Shown piece by piece: positions 53,977-63,602 of a DNA stretch of 64,000 nt. The stretch is taken from the NCBI RefSeq assembly GCF_000815025.1, contig NZ_CP007541.1, positions 592,902-656,901 on the forward strand. Direction: 5' to 3'. Every line of letters starts with the position of its first letter. The first letter of the stretch is position 1. The translations under genes were made by a program, and so were the position numbers. The notes beneath the pieces were generated by a model, which worked only from the letters and a program-made list of their open reading frames with translations, searched no databases and had not been told where the DNA came from. Origin of the DNA: Coxiella endosymbiont of Amblyomma americanum (GTDB lineage: Bacteria > Pseudomonadota > Gammaproteobacteria > Coxiellales > Coxiellaceae).

Positions 53977-54870
53977 TTGAAGAAAATAAGGTATCTTTTT
54001 AATTTTCTGTTAGGAGCTGTTCTTATGCTCCTTTACACAATCACTTCTTTTACTTTAGGAGTGCTTGCGCTTATCTTTGGTTTATTAGCTCATGCCATTT
54101 TTATTAAATCTTGGCACCGAAAATTCATGAAGATTGCTCTACTTTTTCCTGTTTTATGGTTCATAATTTCTGGAAAATTTTTGACTTTACGTAATTATCA
54201 TTGGAATATTGTAGGAGAGAGTCATCTTTCTTCTCATCATTGGTATCTTTTGATTAGTAATCATCAAACTTGGCTCGATATATTAGTGCTTGGTCATGTT
54301 TTTAGTCGAAAAATTCCTGTAATTAAATTCTTTATGAAAAGAAAATTATTATGGGAGTTACCCATACTTGGTTTGAGTTGTTGGTTTTTAGATTATCCTT
54401 TTCTTTATCGTTATTCTCGACATGAGATACGTAATTGTTCGGAATTAAGAGAGAAAAATATAAAAATTATAAAAAAAGCATGTGAAAAATTAAAAGTGTT
54501 GCCAACAACAATAGTGAATTTTGTGGAAGGTACTCGTTTTACAGCAATTAAAAAACAACATGCGTCTGTTCCTTATTTACATTTATTAAAACCGAAATCA
54601 GCTGGGGTTGCTGTTGTTATAAAAGAATTAAGACGAGAGTTAAACGGTATATTAAATGTAACTATTCATTATTCTAAGTCTGTTACATTGTGGAAATATT
54701 TTTGTGGTGATCTTTCTACTATTACTGTGCATTATGAATTGTTGCCCATTACTGTCAATCTTATTGGTGATTACCATAAAGATCGTAACTTTCGCCTTTA
54801 CTTTCAAAGATGGTTAAATGCAGTTTGGAAACGTAAGGATTTGTTAATAGATAAAATACATTGTGTATAA
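53977..54870 (+). CDS. PlsC-family acyltransferase (YihG-like)
   Basis: A 297-residue membrane protein with hydrophobic N-terminal segments (about 7-38 and 47-64). The acyltransferase motif NHQTWLD (NHx4D) lies near residue 98 and FVEGTR near 185. Such enzymes acylate lysophosphatidic acid or related lysophospholipids. Length and the long N-terminal membrane part resemble E. coli YihG (310) more than PlsC (245). If plsC itself is lost elsewhere, this could supply the step after PlsX-PlsY. The start is a TTG. Confidence 0.88.
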   Translation: MKKIRYLFNFLLGAVLMLLYTITSFTLGVLALIFGLLAHAIFIKSWHRKFMKIALLFPVLWFIISGKFLTLRNYHWNIVGESHLSSHHWYLLISNHQTWLDILVLGHVFSRKIPVIKFFMKRKLLWELPILGLSCWFLDYPFLYRYSRHEIRNCSELREKNIKIIKKACEKLKVLPTTIVNFVEGTRFTAIKKQHASVPYLHLLKPKSAGVAVVIKELRRELNGILNVTIHYSKSVTLWKYFCGDLSTITVHYELLPITVNLIGDYHKDRNFRLYFQRWLNAVWKRKDLLIDKIHCV

Positions 54871-55163
54871 AGTTATCTGCACAACAATTGCAATCAGCGA
54901 AAGAAGACAATAAAAAGTAATAGTAATTATGTAGAAATTAACAATCCTTGTGTTATATGAAATATGCCGAAAGGCATTCTACTGTAAAATAGTTTAAAGC
55001 ATATTCAATAAACTAAATAGTTAAAATAAAGAATTAAGATTATCGCACTGTGAATACAACAGGAAAAATAGAAAATAAATCAGAAAAGTTACACAAGAAT
55101 GTGGTCTGGATTTATTATACGTATTTCCGTAATTTCGATAAAAATTGAAAAAGTATAAAGAAG

Positions 55164-55856
55164 ATGAGTAATGTAAACATATGTATTTCAGTAACAGGAA
55201 AAACCCTTGAGACGTTTTTGTTACAACTTAAACAATCTCAACACTTGGTTGACATTATAGAATTGCGTGTAGACTGTATTAAGAATATAAATTTAGAAAT
55301 GCTTTGCGTCATTTCAGAACATACTAAAAAAAAATCCATTTTGTGTTGTCGTTCTAAAAAAGATGGAGGAAATTTTGAAGGTACTGTGAAAGAGCAAAAT
55401 GAAATTTTGCAAATGGGAAATACACTTGGGTTTAATTATCTCGATATCGATCTGCTGATTGCTAAAAACATTGTTATTCGAAACAAAAAAGCTAAATTTA
55501 TTATTTCTTATCATAACTTTGTAGAGACCCCAAATTTTGGGGAACTTAAGAAGATTGCAATGCGTATGCGAAACTATGAGCCGGATATTTTAAAATTTTC
55601 AGTTATGATAAACAGCCGAGACGACATTAAAACTTTGTTTCGATTCTTACTTAATAAGAGAGAAAATGAGAATATGATTGTATTAGGAATGGGCAAAAAA
55701 GGTAAAATCGTCAGGTTACTGACTCCATTTTTTGGAGGATATTTGACTTTTTCTTCTCTTTCCACTTTTAAAGAGGCACATGCAGCACCAGGGCAGATTC
55801 CTTATCAAATAATGGAAAAATTTTATAATAATTTTCAGGAAATTTTATACTATTAA
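55164..55856 (+). CDS. aroD: 3-dehydroquinate dehydratase, type I
   Basis: A 230-residue class I aldolase-fold enzyme of the shikimate pathway. The Schiff-base lysine is K144 in DILKFSV, the catalytic His is H117 in SYHNF, and the N-terminal IELRVD carries the substrate-binding EhR motif. E. coli AroD has 252 residues. It forms a set with aroA here, so chorismate synthesis is probably kept. It is preceded by 293 bp in which I see nothing. Confidence 0.94.
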   Translation: MSNVNICISVTGKTLETFLLQLKQSQHLVDIIELRVDCIKNINLEMLCVISEHTKKKSILCCRSKKDGGNFEGTVKEQNEILQMGNTLGFNYLDIDLLIAKNIVIRNKKAKFIISYHNFVETPNFGELKKIAMRMRNYEPDILKFSVMINSRDDIKTLFRFLLNKRENENMIVLGMGKKGKIVRLLTPFFGGYLTFSSLSTFKEAHAAPGQIPYQIMEKFYNNFQEILYY

Positions 55857-55934
55857 AGCCTTGTAGTTACCTAAATCTATAATTTTCTATATTATTATGA
55901 TACTTTCTAAGATCGGTTTTATTAGGGGGTTCGT

Positions 55935-56258
55935 ATGTATAAACTAGCCTTTTATGTCCCTGAAAATTATGTTGAACAAGTCAAAAACGCTTTGTTTACA
56001 GTAGGAGCTGGCCAATTAGGTAATTACGATTGTTGTGCATGGCAAACATTGGGAGTTGGTCAGTATCGTCCTTTAAATGGCAGTCAACCTTATATAGGCC
56101 TGCGAGGTCGACTCGAAACTATAAAAGAATATTTGGTAGAGATGATTTGCGAAGACAAACACTTTAAAGATGTAATAGAAGAACTAATACGCGTTCATCC
56201 TTATGAAACTCCATCTTATGCAGCGTGGAAAATAGACACTCTGTATTATAAAACGTAA
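55935..56258 (+). CDS. COG3323-type (YqfO/NIF3-insert-like) protein
   Basis: A 107-residue protein that starts MYKLAFYVPENYVEQVKNAL, with GAGQLGNYDCCAWQT near 24-38 and RVHPYETPSYAAW near 88-100. These segments match the small domain inserted in some NIF3/YqfO proteins, which also exists alone in gammaproteobacteria. It has a CutA/PII-like fold in known structures; its function is unknown. A GGGGG stretch (attagggggttcgt) precedes the ATG. Confidence 0.85.
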   Translation: MYKLAFYVPENYVEQVKNALFTVGAGQLGNYDCCAWQTLGVGQYRPLNGSQPYIGLRGRLETIKEYLVEMICEDKHFKDVIEELIRVHPYETPSYAAWKIDTLYYKT

Positions 56259-56316
56259 TCACTGATTAAATTTATGTTTTCTCAGAAAAATAACTTCTTA
56301 AATTTTGAGAGATGCG

Positions 56317-57573
56317 TCAACTTTTCATCGAATCAAAGAAGTCGTTATTTGTTTTTGTTAGTTTTAATCGCTCGATTAAAAATTCGCTTGCTGCTACTTC
56401 ATCCATAGGATGTAGAATTTTTCGTAAGATCCATACTTTCTGTAGAATATCTTGTTTCATCATTAATTCTTCTCGTCGTGTTCCGGAACGATTAATATTA
56501 ATAGCAGGAAATATTCGTTTCTCGGCAATACGACGATCTAAATGGATTTCCATATTTCCTGTGCCCTTAAATTCCTCGTAAATTACATCATCCATTTTGG
56601 ACCCAGTTTCAATCAAGGTAGTTGCAATGATCGTTAAGCTACCGCATTCTTCGATATTACGTGCGGCTCCAAAGAAGCGTTTTGGACGCTGTAATGCATT
56701 TGCATCCACACCACCTGTTAAAACTTTCCCTGAAGTTGGGATTACGGTGTTATAAGCACGTGCTAGTCGAGTTATGGAATCGAGTAAAATGACGACATCT
56801 TTTTTATGCTCTACAAGACGTTTTGCTTTTTCAATAACCATTTCTGCCACTTGTACATGACGAGCAGCAGGCTCGTCAAAAGTACTGGCTACCACTTCTC
56901 CTTTTACAGAACGATCCATTTCCGTTACCTCTTCAGGTCGCTCATCAATTAATAATACGATTAGTATACATTCAGAGTGATTCCCAGTAATAGAATGAGC
57001 AATATTTTGCAACATCATGGTTTTGCCTGCTTTAGGTGGTGATACAATTAAACCACGTTGACCTTTCCCAATGGGTGCTACTAAGTCGATAATTCGAGCC
57101 GTAATATCTTCTGTGCTACCATTTCCTATCTCCATTTGAATCTTTTCATTTGGAAAAAGTGGTGTAAGATTTTCAAACAGGATTTTTCCTTTAGAAGCTT
57201 CTGGTTTTTCTAAATTGATCTGGTTAACTTGCAATAAAGCAAAATAACGTTCTCCTTCTTTAGGAGGTCGAATTTTTCCAGAAATAGTATCTCCAGTGCG
57301 TAAATTAAACCTTCGAATTTGACTAGGAGAAACATAAATATCATCAGGACCAGCTAAATAAGAACTATCAGAGGAACGTAAAAATCCAAAACCATCTTGG
57401 AGAATTTCTAATACACCATCACCAAAAATATCTTCTCCCTTTTTAGCGTGTGATTTTAAGACTGCAAAAATAATATCTTGTTTTCGAGAACGAGATACGT
57501 GTTCTAAATCCATCACATGGGCAATTTCCATTAATTCCGCAACTGATTTTTGTTTAAGCTCAGTCAAGTTCAT
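56317..57573 (-). CDS. rho: Transcription termination factor Rho
   Basis: A 418-residue hexameric RNA helicase (E. coli 419). The N-terminal RNA-binding cold-shock fold includes GFGFLRS near 58-64, Walker A is PPKAGKT (K184, same number as E. coli), and the Q- and R-loop regions are intact ([18 protein letters not shown] near 287). Many gene ends in this window lack intrinsic terminators, so Rho likely matters. It lies downstream of trxA, the usual gammaproteobacterial order, with a 197-bp leader. Confidence 0.97.
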   Translation of the reverse strand: MNLTELKQKSVAELMEIAHVMDLEHVSRSRKQDIIFAVLKSHAKKGEDIFGDGVLEILQDGFGFLRSSDSSYLAGPDDIYVSPSQIRRFNLRTGDTISGKIRPPKEGERYFALLQVNQINLEKPEASKGKILFENLTPLFPNEKIQMEIGNGSTEDITARIIDLVAPIGKGQRGLIVSPPKAGKTMMLQNIAHSITGNHSECILIVLLIDERPEEVTEMDRSVKGEVVASTFDEPAARHVQVAEMVIEKAKRLVEHKKDVVILLDSITRLARAYNTVIPTSGKVLTGGVDANALQRPKRFFGAARNIEECGSLTIIATTLIETGSKMDDVIYEEFKGTGNMEIHLDRRIAEKRIFPAININRSGTRREELMMKQDILQKVWILRKILHPMDEVAASEFLIERLKLTKTNNDFFDSMKS

Positions 57574-57770
57574 AACTTGTGATCAAACCTCTTCATTTTA
57601 AGTTCAGATGGACCAAGGTAGGAGTAGTCTGCTATTTCTGGGGAGTAAATAACTTTTCTAAATAAAGCCGCTCCGATTGTGACACTAAGGCTAGGAACCT
57701 CTACTGGAGATAACAAGATCTACTGTGTTGTGGCAGGTCATCATGATACATAAGAAATTCTAGTAGTTTA

Positions 57771-58109
57771 TTATGAATAATGCAAGTTCTCGTCTAAAAA
57801 GTCAGATAACTGAGATTTACTTAATGCGCCTACTCTTTTAGCTATTACTTCTTTTTTGTAAAAGATAAAAAGACTAGGTACGCCCCTTACTCCGTATTTA
57901 TTTGGAATTTTAGTATTATCTTCTACATTCATTTTAAATACCTTAATATGGTTAATATATTCTTTAGCTATCTCCTTTAAAATCGGGCTAAGCATTTTAC
58001 ATGGTTGACACCATTCTGCCCAGAAATCGACGAGTATCGGCACGTCTGCTTCAAGAACGTCTTTTTCGAAATTTTCGTCAGAAGTAGAAAATATATATTT
58101 CTCGCTCAT
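57771..58109 (-). CDS. trxA: Thioredoxin with WCQPC active site
   Basis: A 112-residue thioredoxin. The active site reads W33-C34-Q35-P36-C37-K, in place of the near-universal WCGPC. The buried Asp (VDFWAEW), cis-proline (GVPSLF) and overall length (E. coli 109) are normal, and its place upstream of rho is the standard trxA locus. I chose ATG 58109; a longer frame starts at 58133. It should reduce protein disulfides with thioredoxin reductase, perhaps with a shifted redox potential. Confidence 0.94.
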   Translation of the reverse strand: MSEKYIFSTSDENFEKDVLEADVPILVDFWAEWCQPCKMLSPILKEIAKEYINHIKVFKMNVEDNTKIPNKYGVRGVPSLFIFYKKEVIAKRVGALSKSQLSDFLDENLHYS

Positions 58110-58458
58110 GTATTGTTCCTCTTGACATAACATCTTGTAATCTACACTGCTGTAAAAGATATGATTCCTTTCGACAAAACTATTTCTACAGCATGCTGCA
58201 AAAGCCTTATTATAGAAATCGGCTATTACATTATAAGTAAAAAAAATTTAATTGTAATAAAATTAACACAGAAATAAAAAATTAACCTACTGTCAGGTAA
58301 AACTTTCTAAAAAATAAAAATCTCAGTAATAATTTAAAGGTCATTTTACTGAGGATACACTAAATAAAAAGATAGCCAACTTATATCATGAATAAAGGAT
58401 AAAGCAAAGCTACAGTCTTGTTATTAATTGTAAGTAGTGACTAATTCTTAAGATTAAA

Positions 58459-59206
58459 TTAATTTTCTGATACCTTGGGTAATTCTTTAGCACGCTGAAC
58501 AGCTGCTTTAGTGCATTGGCAAATAACATCGTCAAATTTTCTGACTCTAATATTTACATCGTTTGTTCAGTTACACTACCTGGAATAGTGACTAATCGGC
58601 GTAATTGCATCACATCTTGTTCAGCTTTCAATGATATTTTCACGGCCTAATATTGGGCAGTTAGTAACTGTACTGTTTTTGGTAGCTTTAAAACTTTTGT
58701 GGCTTCTTTTGTAAGGCTTCCATGATAAAAAAGATATACGCAGGTCCAGAACCAGAAAGAGCAGCTACTTTCGTCAATTTGACTTTCTATAGACAGCCAA
58801 CTACTAGCCAAATGGCATAAAGAATAGATTTTGCCAAATTTCTCTGCTTCAGTTATTCGTTTATTAGAAAATAAATCTGTTGTGCACTCGCTCCTGTAGA
58901 GGCTGATGTATTTGGGTATTGCTCTTACACTAGAACCTTTGTACCTATTTCTGGATCAATCTAATAGAAACACCAACAGCTATAGAGATAACAAGAGGAC
59001 GACGAACGAAGATTATATCTTTTAATTCTTCACATATTCCTTTAATTGGACTAGATTTTATAATTAAAATAAACATCAGCTTTTTTTGTTCCATCGCAAT
59101 TGTTTGTTGTTGTGCAAACTTTGTATTTTTCTTGAAAAAACAATAGGTTGTTTAAATCCTAGCTCGACAAATACAACTAAATGAAAGTAATATTAACTCT
59201 TTTCAT
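58459..59206 (-). pseudogene. proC: proC remnant (pyrroline-5-carboxylate reductase)
   Basis: On the minus strand a start codon at 59206 reads MKRVNITFI and then stops. Pieces of ProC follow in different frames: RRPLVISIAVGVSI (near 58975-59015, then a stop), PNTSASTGAS, the substrate motif ALSGSGPAYIFF (near 58730-58770), EQDVMQLRRLVTIPGSVTEQ, and the end AAVQRAKELPKVSEN with a stop at 58459-58461. At least three in-frame stops and several frameshifts rule out a working enzyme. It directly follows yggS, the conserved yggS-proC order. The last step of proline synthesis is therefore lost at this locus. Confidence 0.93.
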
Positions 59207-59240
59207 CTGTTTAATCTTCATATACCTATTTTCTTATACT

Positions 59241-59936
59241 TTAAAAATAAAAAAATTTTTGTTGTAAATTATCCCGAGAACCAAAAATACCCGTACCAAT
59301 ACGTACCATTGTACTTCCTGCCGCGATAGCTGCTTGAAAATCATGTGTCATACCCATTGACAAGGTGTCTAATGATAGACCTTGCTTTATTAATTTCTGC
59401 TGAGCGTTCTTTATTTTTTCAAAGTTGAATTTTTGCGCACAGAAATCCAAATTATAGGCTGGAATAGCCATTACACCACGTAATCGTAATCGCTTAAAAT
59501 TACTTATTTCAGTTGCAAATTTTGACAAATCAACGAGACTAATGCCATTTTTGCTCTCTTCCATACTAACGTTGACTTGAATACAAATGTTCAAAGGAGG
59601 TAACTCTGGAATTCGGTATTTATTTAGTTTTTCTGCTGTTTTTAACTTGGAAACACTATGCACCCACCCAAAATGGGCCGCGATAACTGGAATCTTATTT
59701 GTTTGAATTGAACCGATAAAATGCCATTCTAATGCGTAATTCCGTAAAGCACTCATTTTAATGAGCGCTTCTTGTACATAATTTTCACCAAAACAAGTTT
59801 GTCCTTCGGAAATTGCTGTCTTTAATTTATCAATATGTTGTGATTTGCTAACGGCCAATAAAATCACAGAATTAGGTTTTCTCCCATATTTTTTTTCCGC
59901 TGCACGAATTCTTTTCTTGATATTTTTAATATTCAT
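59241..59936 (-). CDS. yggS: PLP homeostasis protein YggS
   Basis: A 231-residue PLP-binding protein of the YBL036C/PROSC family. The PLP lysine is K31 in AVSKSQ; HFIGSIQTNK near 76-85 and SMGMTHDFQAAI plus RIGTGIFG near the C-terminus match the family. It balances pyridoxal phosphate supply and affects amino acid metabolism. It still heads the former yggS-proC unit, which ends in the proC remnant. Confidence 0.94.
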   Translation of the reverse strand: MNIKNIKKRIRAAEKKYGRKPNSVILLAVSKSQHIDKLKTAISEGQTCFGENYVQEALIKMSALRNYALEWHFIGSIQTNKIPVIAAHFGWVHSVSKLKTAEKLNKYRIPELPPLNICIQVNVSMEESKNGISLVDLSKFATEISNFKRLRLRGVMAIPAYNLDFCAQKFNFEKIKNAQQKLIKQGLSLDTLSMGMTHDFQAAIAAGSTMVRIGTGIFGSRDNLQQKFFYF

Positions 59937-59959
59937 GATTAGAGAATTTTCTTACATAG

Positions 59960-61519
59960 CTAGAGTTTTCTATTACTGATCATTGGTCCTGATTGACGAA
60001 TAACATCTGCCACTTGAAATCTAGCAAAATTTTCTTGAAATTTTTTCATTAGTATAACAGCTTTGGTGTCGTACGCTTTAACATCCATCCATGCCTGTCT
60101 GGGATTTAAAATCCTATCTTCTACTCCAAAGACTGATGTAGGAATTGCCAAATTAAATCCTGGTAAATTTTCTGTAGGATGATTTATTAATTTTCCAGAA
60201 AGTATAGCATTAACAATGGTACGGGTTATAGAAATCGAAAACCGAATACCACCTTCTGCATAAGCACCTCCCATCCAACCTGTATTAACAAGATAAACTT
60301 GACATTTTGTTTCTTTAATACGCTTTGCAAGTAATTCAGCATATACCATAGGAGGACGAGGAAAAAACGGTTCTCCGAAGCAAGTACTGAAGGTAGGTGT
60401 AATTTTTTTTCCATTTCCAATCTCTGTACTACCTATTAAAGCTGTATAACCACTTAAGAAATAATATACGGATTGTTCACTTGTAAGCAAAGCAACAGGG
60501 GGTAAAACGCCATATAAGTCACAAGTCAAAAAAATTACTGAATTGGGTGAGTGCACAACATTATCCCTAACTCGTAAGGAAATATATTCTAAAGGATAAG
60601 CAACCCGTGTATTTTGAGTTAAACTTGCATCACTATAATCGGCATGATTGCCAGCTCGCAGTATAACATTTTCCATAATAGCACCATGGCGAATGGCTTT
60701 CCAAATCATTGGTTCTTGCTTTTCTGTTAGATCAATACATTTGGCATAACAACCACCTTCAAAATTAAAAATGCCTGTACGACTCCATCCATGTTCATCA
60801 TCTCCAATTAACAGCCGATTTACATCTGCAGATAAAGTTGTTTTTCCGGTTCCAGATAGTCCAAAAAATAGAGCGACATCTCCAAATTTATTAGAGTTTG
60901 CAGCACAATGCATAGGTAAAACGTCATAAGGTGGTAAAAGATAATTTAGAACTGTAAACATCGCTTTCTTCATTTCACCTGCGTAGAGCAAGCCTATTAA
61001 AAGAACACGACGTTGTGAAAGATTAATTATAATAGTACCATCACTGTTCACCTTATCCCTCTTTGGATTCGTTTTTAGACCAGGTACATTTAACATAATC
61101 CATTTCGGTTGTTTTTTGTCAGTGTTATTAGATCGAATAAAAAGATTACAAGCAAATAAATTATGCCAAGCCAATTCAGTAACCACTTGTATCTGGAGGG
61201 CGTACTGTTGATTTGCGCCTACTTGTAAGTAAGAAACATATTTGGGGCGCTTAGAAAGATAAATATTCGCGCGATCCCATAACCGATCAAATACAGATTG
61301 TTCAACAGGTTGATTAACGTCTCCCCACTGAATCTTGTCAGCAGTTTCTATATCTTTAACAATAAAGCGATCCTTAGGAGATCGCCCTGTTCGCTTACCT
61401 GTCATAACAGCTAAAGCCCCAGTCGAACTTAGTTTACCCTCGCCATTTTTAATAGCGAGCTCAATAAGTTTATTAATAGAAAGATTCACATAAGTAGTTT
61501 GGGAAGTAAGTTGGCTCAT
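59960..61519 (-). CDS. pckA: Phosphoenolpyruvate carboxykinase (ATP)
   Basis: A 519-residue enzyme making PEP from oxaloacetate for gluconeogenesis. The kinase loop [13 protein letters not shown] lies near residues 221-233, after the metal and substrate part with MHCAAN near 204. [10 protein letters not shown] near 260 and the RTG(R)SPKDRF segment near residue 45 are typical. E. coli PckA has 540 residues. Retention suggests growth on amino or organic acids from the host. It is divergent from yqgE. Confidence 0.96.
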   Translation of the reverse strand: MSQLTSQTTYVNLSINKLIELAIKNGEGKLSSTGALAVMTGKRTGRSPKDRFIVKDIETADKIQWGDVNQPVEQSVFDRLWDRANIYLSKRPKYVSYLQVGANQQYALQIQVVTELAWHNLFACNLFIRSNNTDKKQPKWIMLNVPGLKTNPKRDKVNSDGTIIINLSQRRVLLIGLLYAGEMKKAMFTVLNYLLPPYDVLPMHCAANSNKFGDVALFFGLSGTGKTTLSADVNRLLIGDDEHGWSRTGIFNFEGGCYAKCIDLTEKQEPMIWKAIRHGAIMENVILRAGNHADYSDASLTQNTRVAYPLEYISLRVRDNVVHSPNSVIFLTCDLYGVLPPVALLTSEQSVYYFLSGYTALIGSTEIGNGKKITPTFSTCFGEPFFPRPPMVYAELLAKRIKETKCQVYLVNTGWMGGAYAEGGIRFSISITRTIVNAILSGKLINHPTENLPGFNLAIPTSVFGVEDRILNPRQAWMDVKAYDTKAVILMKKFQENFARFQVADVIRQSGPMISNRKL

Positions 61520-61633
61520 TATATTATCTCCTCTATATGTGCTAAGATAGTTTATTATGGCAAATTATTGATATATTGAATAGAGAAGTTGCGACTTAAG
61601 AAATATCCCTGCATACTTTACATCAGTATTAGT

Positions 61634-62182
61634 ATGTTAAAAGCGAATTTTTTATCAAATTATTTTTTAGTGGCCATGCCACAATTGAATGATTTTAATT
61701 TTACCCAATCCGTTGTGTATATCTCTGAACATGATGATAAAGGAGCACTAGGGATAATTGTCAATAAACCTCTGCAAGTAACTTTGGATAACGTATTAGA
61801 ACATTTAAACATTAAACTTAATGCTCCTGATATTGGAAGGAGTCCTGTTTTAATGGGTGGTCCGATCAGTCAAGAAAATGGCTTTATTATTTATGAAAAA
61901 CAAGTTGAAAATAGAAAAGCTCAGCTTTCTGTCTCTACTTCTAAAGAAACACTAGAAGCTATTGCGAATAATAAGGGCCCTAGTAATTTTTTGGTTGCAT
62001 TGGGTTATTCTGAATGGGAATCTGGTCAATTAGAACAAGAAATTTCACAGAATGATTGGTTAATTGTTCCTTATAATCAAATAATTTTATTTAAAACCCC
62101 TTTAAAACAGAGATGGCAAAAAGCAGCATCGTTAATTGGAATTAACATCAATCAACTCTCTAATCAAGTAGGTCATGCCTAA
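61634..62182 (+). CDS. yqgE: YqgE/AlgH family protein
   Basis: A 182-residue UPF0301 protein with FLVAMPQL near 12-19, GALGIIVNKP near 38-47, GGPI near 76 and WLIVPYN near the end. The function is unknown. ATG 61634 gives the usual length; a TTG start further upstream is possible but adds unconserved residues. It is followed by ruvX and pyrB, an order common in gammaproteobacteria. Confidence 0.93.
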   Translation: MLKANFLSNYFLVAMPQLNDFNFTQSVVYISEHDDKGALGIIVNKPLQVTLDNVLEHLNIKLNAPDIGRSPVLMGGPISQENGFIIYEKQVENRKAQLSVSTSKETLEAIANNKGPSNFLVALGYSEWESGQLEQEISQNDWLIVPYNQIILFKTPLKQRWQKAASLIGININQLSNQVGHA

Positions 62183-62214
62183 CATGGTGTTACATATGGT
62201 TTTGCGCAAAAATC

Positions 62215-62652
62215 ATGGTTAAATTTTCTCATTGTTTAGCATTAGGATTTGATTTTGGTTTAAAACGCATTGGAGTAGCTGTAGGGCAGACATTCACTCG
62301 ATCAGCGAATCCTAACACTGTTTTAAAATCTAAAAATGGAGTTCCTGATTGGAAACAGGTAAAAAAAATTATTAAGATGTGGGCAGTTAATATTCTTGTT
62401 GTTGGCATTCCTTATAATATGGATGATACCAAGCAATACATTACTTGTGCTGCGCGTAAATTTGCAGATGAATTGCAATTGAACTCAGGACTTCCCGTTC
62501 ACACAGTAGATGAATGTTTTACGACTGTTGAAGCTAAAAAATTATTATGGTTCGACCAGAAGTTCAAAAAAAAAAGAAAACGTTCTCAACAATTGGACAG
62601 CTATGCCGCGAAGATTATTTTAGAACAATGGTTACAAGAAAACGCGTATTGA
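62215..62652 (+). CDS. ruvX: Putative pre-16S rRNA nuclease / Holliday junction resolvase
   Basis: A 145-residue YqgF-family RNase H-fold protein. GFDFGLKRIGVAVG near the N-terminus carries the first catalytic Asp, VVGIPYNMDD the second strand, and DECFTTVEAK the next acidic motif; DSYAAKIIL closes. It processes the 16S rRNA 5' end in E. coli. It ends five bases before the pyrB start. Confidence 0.94.
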   Translation: MVKFSHCLALGFDFGLKRIGVAVGQTFTRSANPNTVLKSKNGVPDWKQVKKIIKMWAVNILVVGIPYNMDDTKQYITCAARKFADELQLNSGLPVHTVDECFTTVEAKKLLWFDQKFKKKRKRSQQLDSYAAKIILEQWLQENAY

Positions 62653-62657
62653 ATATA

Positions 62658-63602
62658 ATGAATAAAAAAGATTTTCATCATTTATTATATATGCAGTCAC
62701 TGACTCGCAGTCACATTGACCAAATTCTACAACGGGCGAATGATTTACTTATTGATATTAAAAATAACAAAATTTTTAATACATTAAATGGGCAAGTGGT
62801 TGCCCATTTATTTTTTGAATTTAGTACGCGTACACGTAATTCTTTTGAAATTGCAGCAAAACGATTAGGCGCTATCGTTCTAACTCCTGACCTTACAGTT
62901 TCGTCCTTAAACAAAGGAGAATCAGTATTAGATATGGTTAAAAATTTACAAGCTATGGGGGTGCGCTTTTTCATTATTCGTCATACTGCAAAAAAATTAT
63001 TAAGAGTATTAGCAGAACAACTAGATCATAGTGTAGTTATCAATGCTGGAGACGGAACCCATCAACATCCTACGCAAGGGATAATTGATTTAATGACTAT
63101 TCAGCAATACAAATCGGACTGGAAGAAATTATGCGTTACTATTATTGGTGATATTTATCATTCCAGAGTAGCAAATTCTTTGATAGATGGATTACTAATA
63201 ATGGGAGTTTCTGAAATAAGACTTGCTGGTCCTCTCCAGTTATTGCCAAAGAAAATCACAAGTCCACAAATCAAAAAATTTTCGATGATAGAAGAAAGTT
63301 TAATTAATAGTGACGTTATTGTTACTCTACGTTTTCAAAAAGAAAGACATAATAAACCTATGGAATTGCATACTTTTTATCGGTTGTATAGTTTAACATC
63401 CGAAAGATTAGCATTAGCTAAAACAAATGCAATTGTTATGCACCCGAGTCCTATTAATCGAGGTGTTGAAATCACCTCAGAAGTTGCAAATAGTCAGCAG
63501 TCAGTTATTTTACAACAAGTAAAAAATGGAGTAGCGGTTCGCATGGCGATCTTAGAATTCTACTATGCTAGTAAATTTTTACAGAATAGATTATGCTTTT
63601 AG
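62658..63602 (+). CDS. pyrB: Aspartate carbamoyltransferase catalytic subunit
   Basis: A 314-residue enzyme forming carbamoyl aspartate. The carbamoyl phosphate motif is S56-T-R-T-R60, and HQHPTQ near 135 and a closing HPSPINRG-E segment are present. I start at ATG 62658; a longer frame reaches back into ruvX and is not credible. No pyrI lies next to it. With pyrF here, part of de novo pyrimidine synthesis is retained. pyrC, sometimes next, is not visible. Confidence 0.95.
   Translation: MNKKDFHHLLYMQSLTRSHIDQILQRANDLLIDIKNNKIFNTLNGQVVAHLFFEFSTRTRNSFEIAAKRLGAIVLTPDLTVSSLNKGESVLDMVKNLQAMGVRFFIIRHTAKKLLRVLAEQLDHSVVINAGDGTHQHPTQGIIDLMTIQQYKSDWKKLCVTIIGDIYHSRVANSLIDGLLIMGVSEIRLAGPLQLLPKKITSPQIKKFSMIEESLINSDVIVTLRFQKERHNKPMELHTFYRLYSLTSERLALAKTNAIVMHPSPINRGVEITSEVANSQQSVILQQVKNGVAVRMAILEFYYASKFLQNRLCF

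Noticed and set aside
54871..55163. Possible hidden gene between the acyltransferase and aroD
   Set aside because: All frames are broken by stops, and no motif or RNA fold was found.
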